Assembly: GCF_900112845.1 (NCBI RefSeq)
Contig: NZ_FONG01000027.1
Span: 57,071 to 121,070 of the forward strand
Reading direction: 5' to 3'
DNA length: 64,000 nucleotides
Origin: Actinacidiphila alni
Lineage (GTDB): Bacteria; Actinomycetota; Actinomycetes; Streptomycetales; Streptomycetaceae
Shown one piece after another: positions 63,433 to 64,000 of the stretch; position 1 is the first letter of the stretch, and each line of letters begins with the position of its first letter. The notes under the pieces were generated by a model that worked only from the letters and a program-made list of their open reading frames with translations, made no database searches and was not told the DNA's origin. A program made the translations under genes and the position numbers.

Positions 63433-64000
63433 CGGTGTCGGTGAGGCTGCCGCCGTCCACGGTCACCTCGGACGCCCCGACCACGAGGGGCGCCGCCTGC
63501 GGGGCGCCGGCCAGTCGGCAGTCGGTGAAGCGCACCGGGCCGCTACCGCGCAGCAGGTTGCCGTCGAGCCCGGTGAAGGTGGTGCGCACAAAGTGCACCG
63601 GCGCGGTCACCGGGGTCTGCACCAGCACGGACGCCTTCGGCAGGTCGAAGGCACAGTCGGTGACGGTGGTCGGCCGGGTGGAACGCGCGGACTGCTGGGC
63701 GACGGCGAAGAAGGAAGCGCTGCAGCCGCGGAGTTGGGCGCCGTCGGCGTTGATCACCAGGGCGCCGGCCGGGTCGAAGGTCGGCCGGGGGACGACGTGG
63801 ACGTTCTCCAGCGTCAGGTCGGTGATCTTGGTGTTGGCGGTGAACCAGGAGCAGACATGGTTGCGCACAGTGATCCGCTTGGCGGAATCACCCCACTGCG
63901 CACCGGAGTTGGCGATGTCCATCAGGCCGGAGTTGCCGTCGAAGAGCAGGTCGTGTTCGTACTGCCCATGGGTGGTGAACGGGTTGCCGCCCTCGTCGTC
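63433..64000 (-). CDS. Right-handed beta-helix protein (partial at both ends)
   Basis: The minus-strand frame runs in from beyond the right edge (NPFTTHGQYEHDLLFDGNSG) and goes down to about 63433. Regular short repeats such as ITDLTLENVHVV, LVINADGAQLRGCSA and VHFVRTTFTGLDGN indicate a pectate-lyase/GH28-like beta-helix. It breaks off at the MMPL junction; the sequence below this point is antisense to the MMPL gene. Possibly a polysaccharide-degrading or surface protein. Confidence 0.65.

Overview
The window looks like a Streptomyces (or close relative) chromosome arm or large linear replicon. The DNA is very GC-rich with strong third-position GC. GTG starts are frequent and stop/start codons often overlap (ATGA or GTGA). 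It carries a conservon-type signalling operon and secreted proteins with Tat signals. No rRNA, tRNA or CRISPR array was seen.

Layout. (1) 1-4488: a conjugation module. Three leftward membrane proteins resemble VirB6/TrbL, VirB8/TcpC and a small pilin-like protein. They face a rightward operon for a secreted transglycosylase/cysteine-peptidase. (2) 4647-8917: leftward regulatory and modification genes: a 2H phosphoesterase, two XRE regulators with TPR-like tails, and a GNAT acetyltransferase. (3) 9082-28422: about 19 kb of 23 co-directional genes, eleven of whose junctions are exact four-base overlaps. It opens with a conservon (CvnA-D) and a GAF protein. Next come an acyl-CoA dehydrogenase-like flavoprotein, two HprK-like paralogues with broken P-loops, a zinc-binding protein, a STAND ATPase without a Walker B strand, a LuxR-type HTH protein and a zincin protease. 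It ends with a nucleotide block: a thymidylate-synthase homologue with the cytosine-type Asp substitution, a nucleoside diphosphate kinase, a radical SAM protein, a DEDDh exonuclease, a P-loop kinase, an aldo/keto reductase, a Nudix-like protein and a PP2C phosphatase. This is the best candidate for an undescribed system: regulated production or modification of an unusual pyrimidine nucleotide. (4) 28425-29644: a hairpin and a broken transposase close that block.

(5) 29839-32492: a TetR regulator with two matching operators, an SDR and an epoxide hydrolase. (6) 32730-36144: two small secreted paralogues, then an XRE / ImmA-IrrE peptidase / membrane protein trio. (7) 36145-37223: debris of broken genes. 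(8) 37224-40493: a small terpene cluster of terpene synthase, P450 and methyltransferase. (9) 40802-52122: a LacI-controlled carbohydrate locus with a lipoprotein binding protein, two permeases and no ATPase gene. It also holds a heparinase-like lyase, a GH5 enzyme, a 2-hydroxyacid dehydrogenase and a CE7 esterase.

(10) 52123-64000: a decaying segment. Intact genes are an alpha/beta hydrolase, a GlxA-type AraC regulator, a SnoaL-like protein, a beta-carbonic anhydrase, an MmyB-type regulator and an HxlR/quinone-oxidoreductase pair. Mixed among them are an alpha/beta hydrolase with a stop and a frameshift, a frameshifted trypsin-SGNH fusion, an IS5-like remnant, a complete IS with 18-bp inverted repeats, and an MMPL transporter fragment joined tail-on to a beta-helix gene that runs off the right edge.
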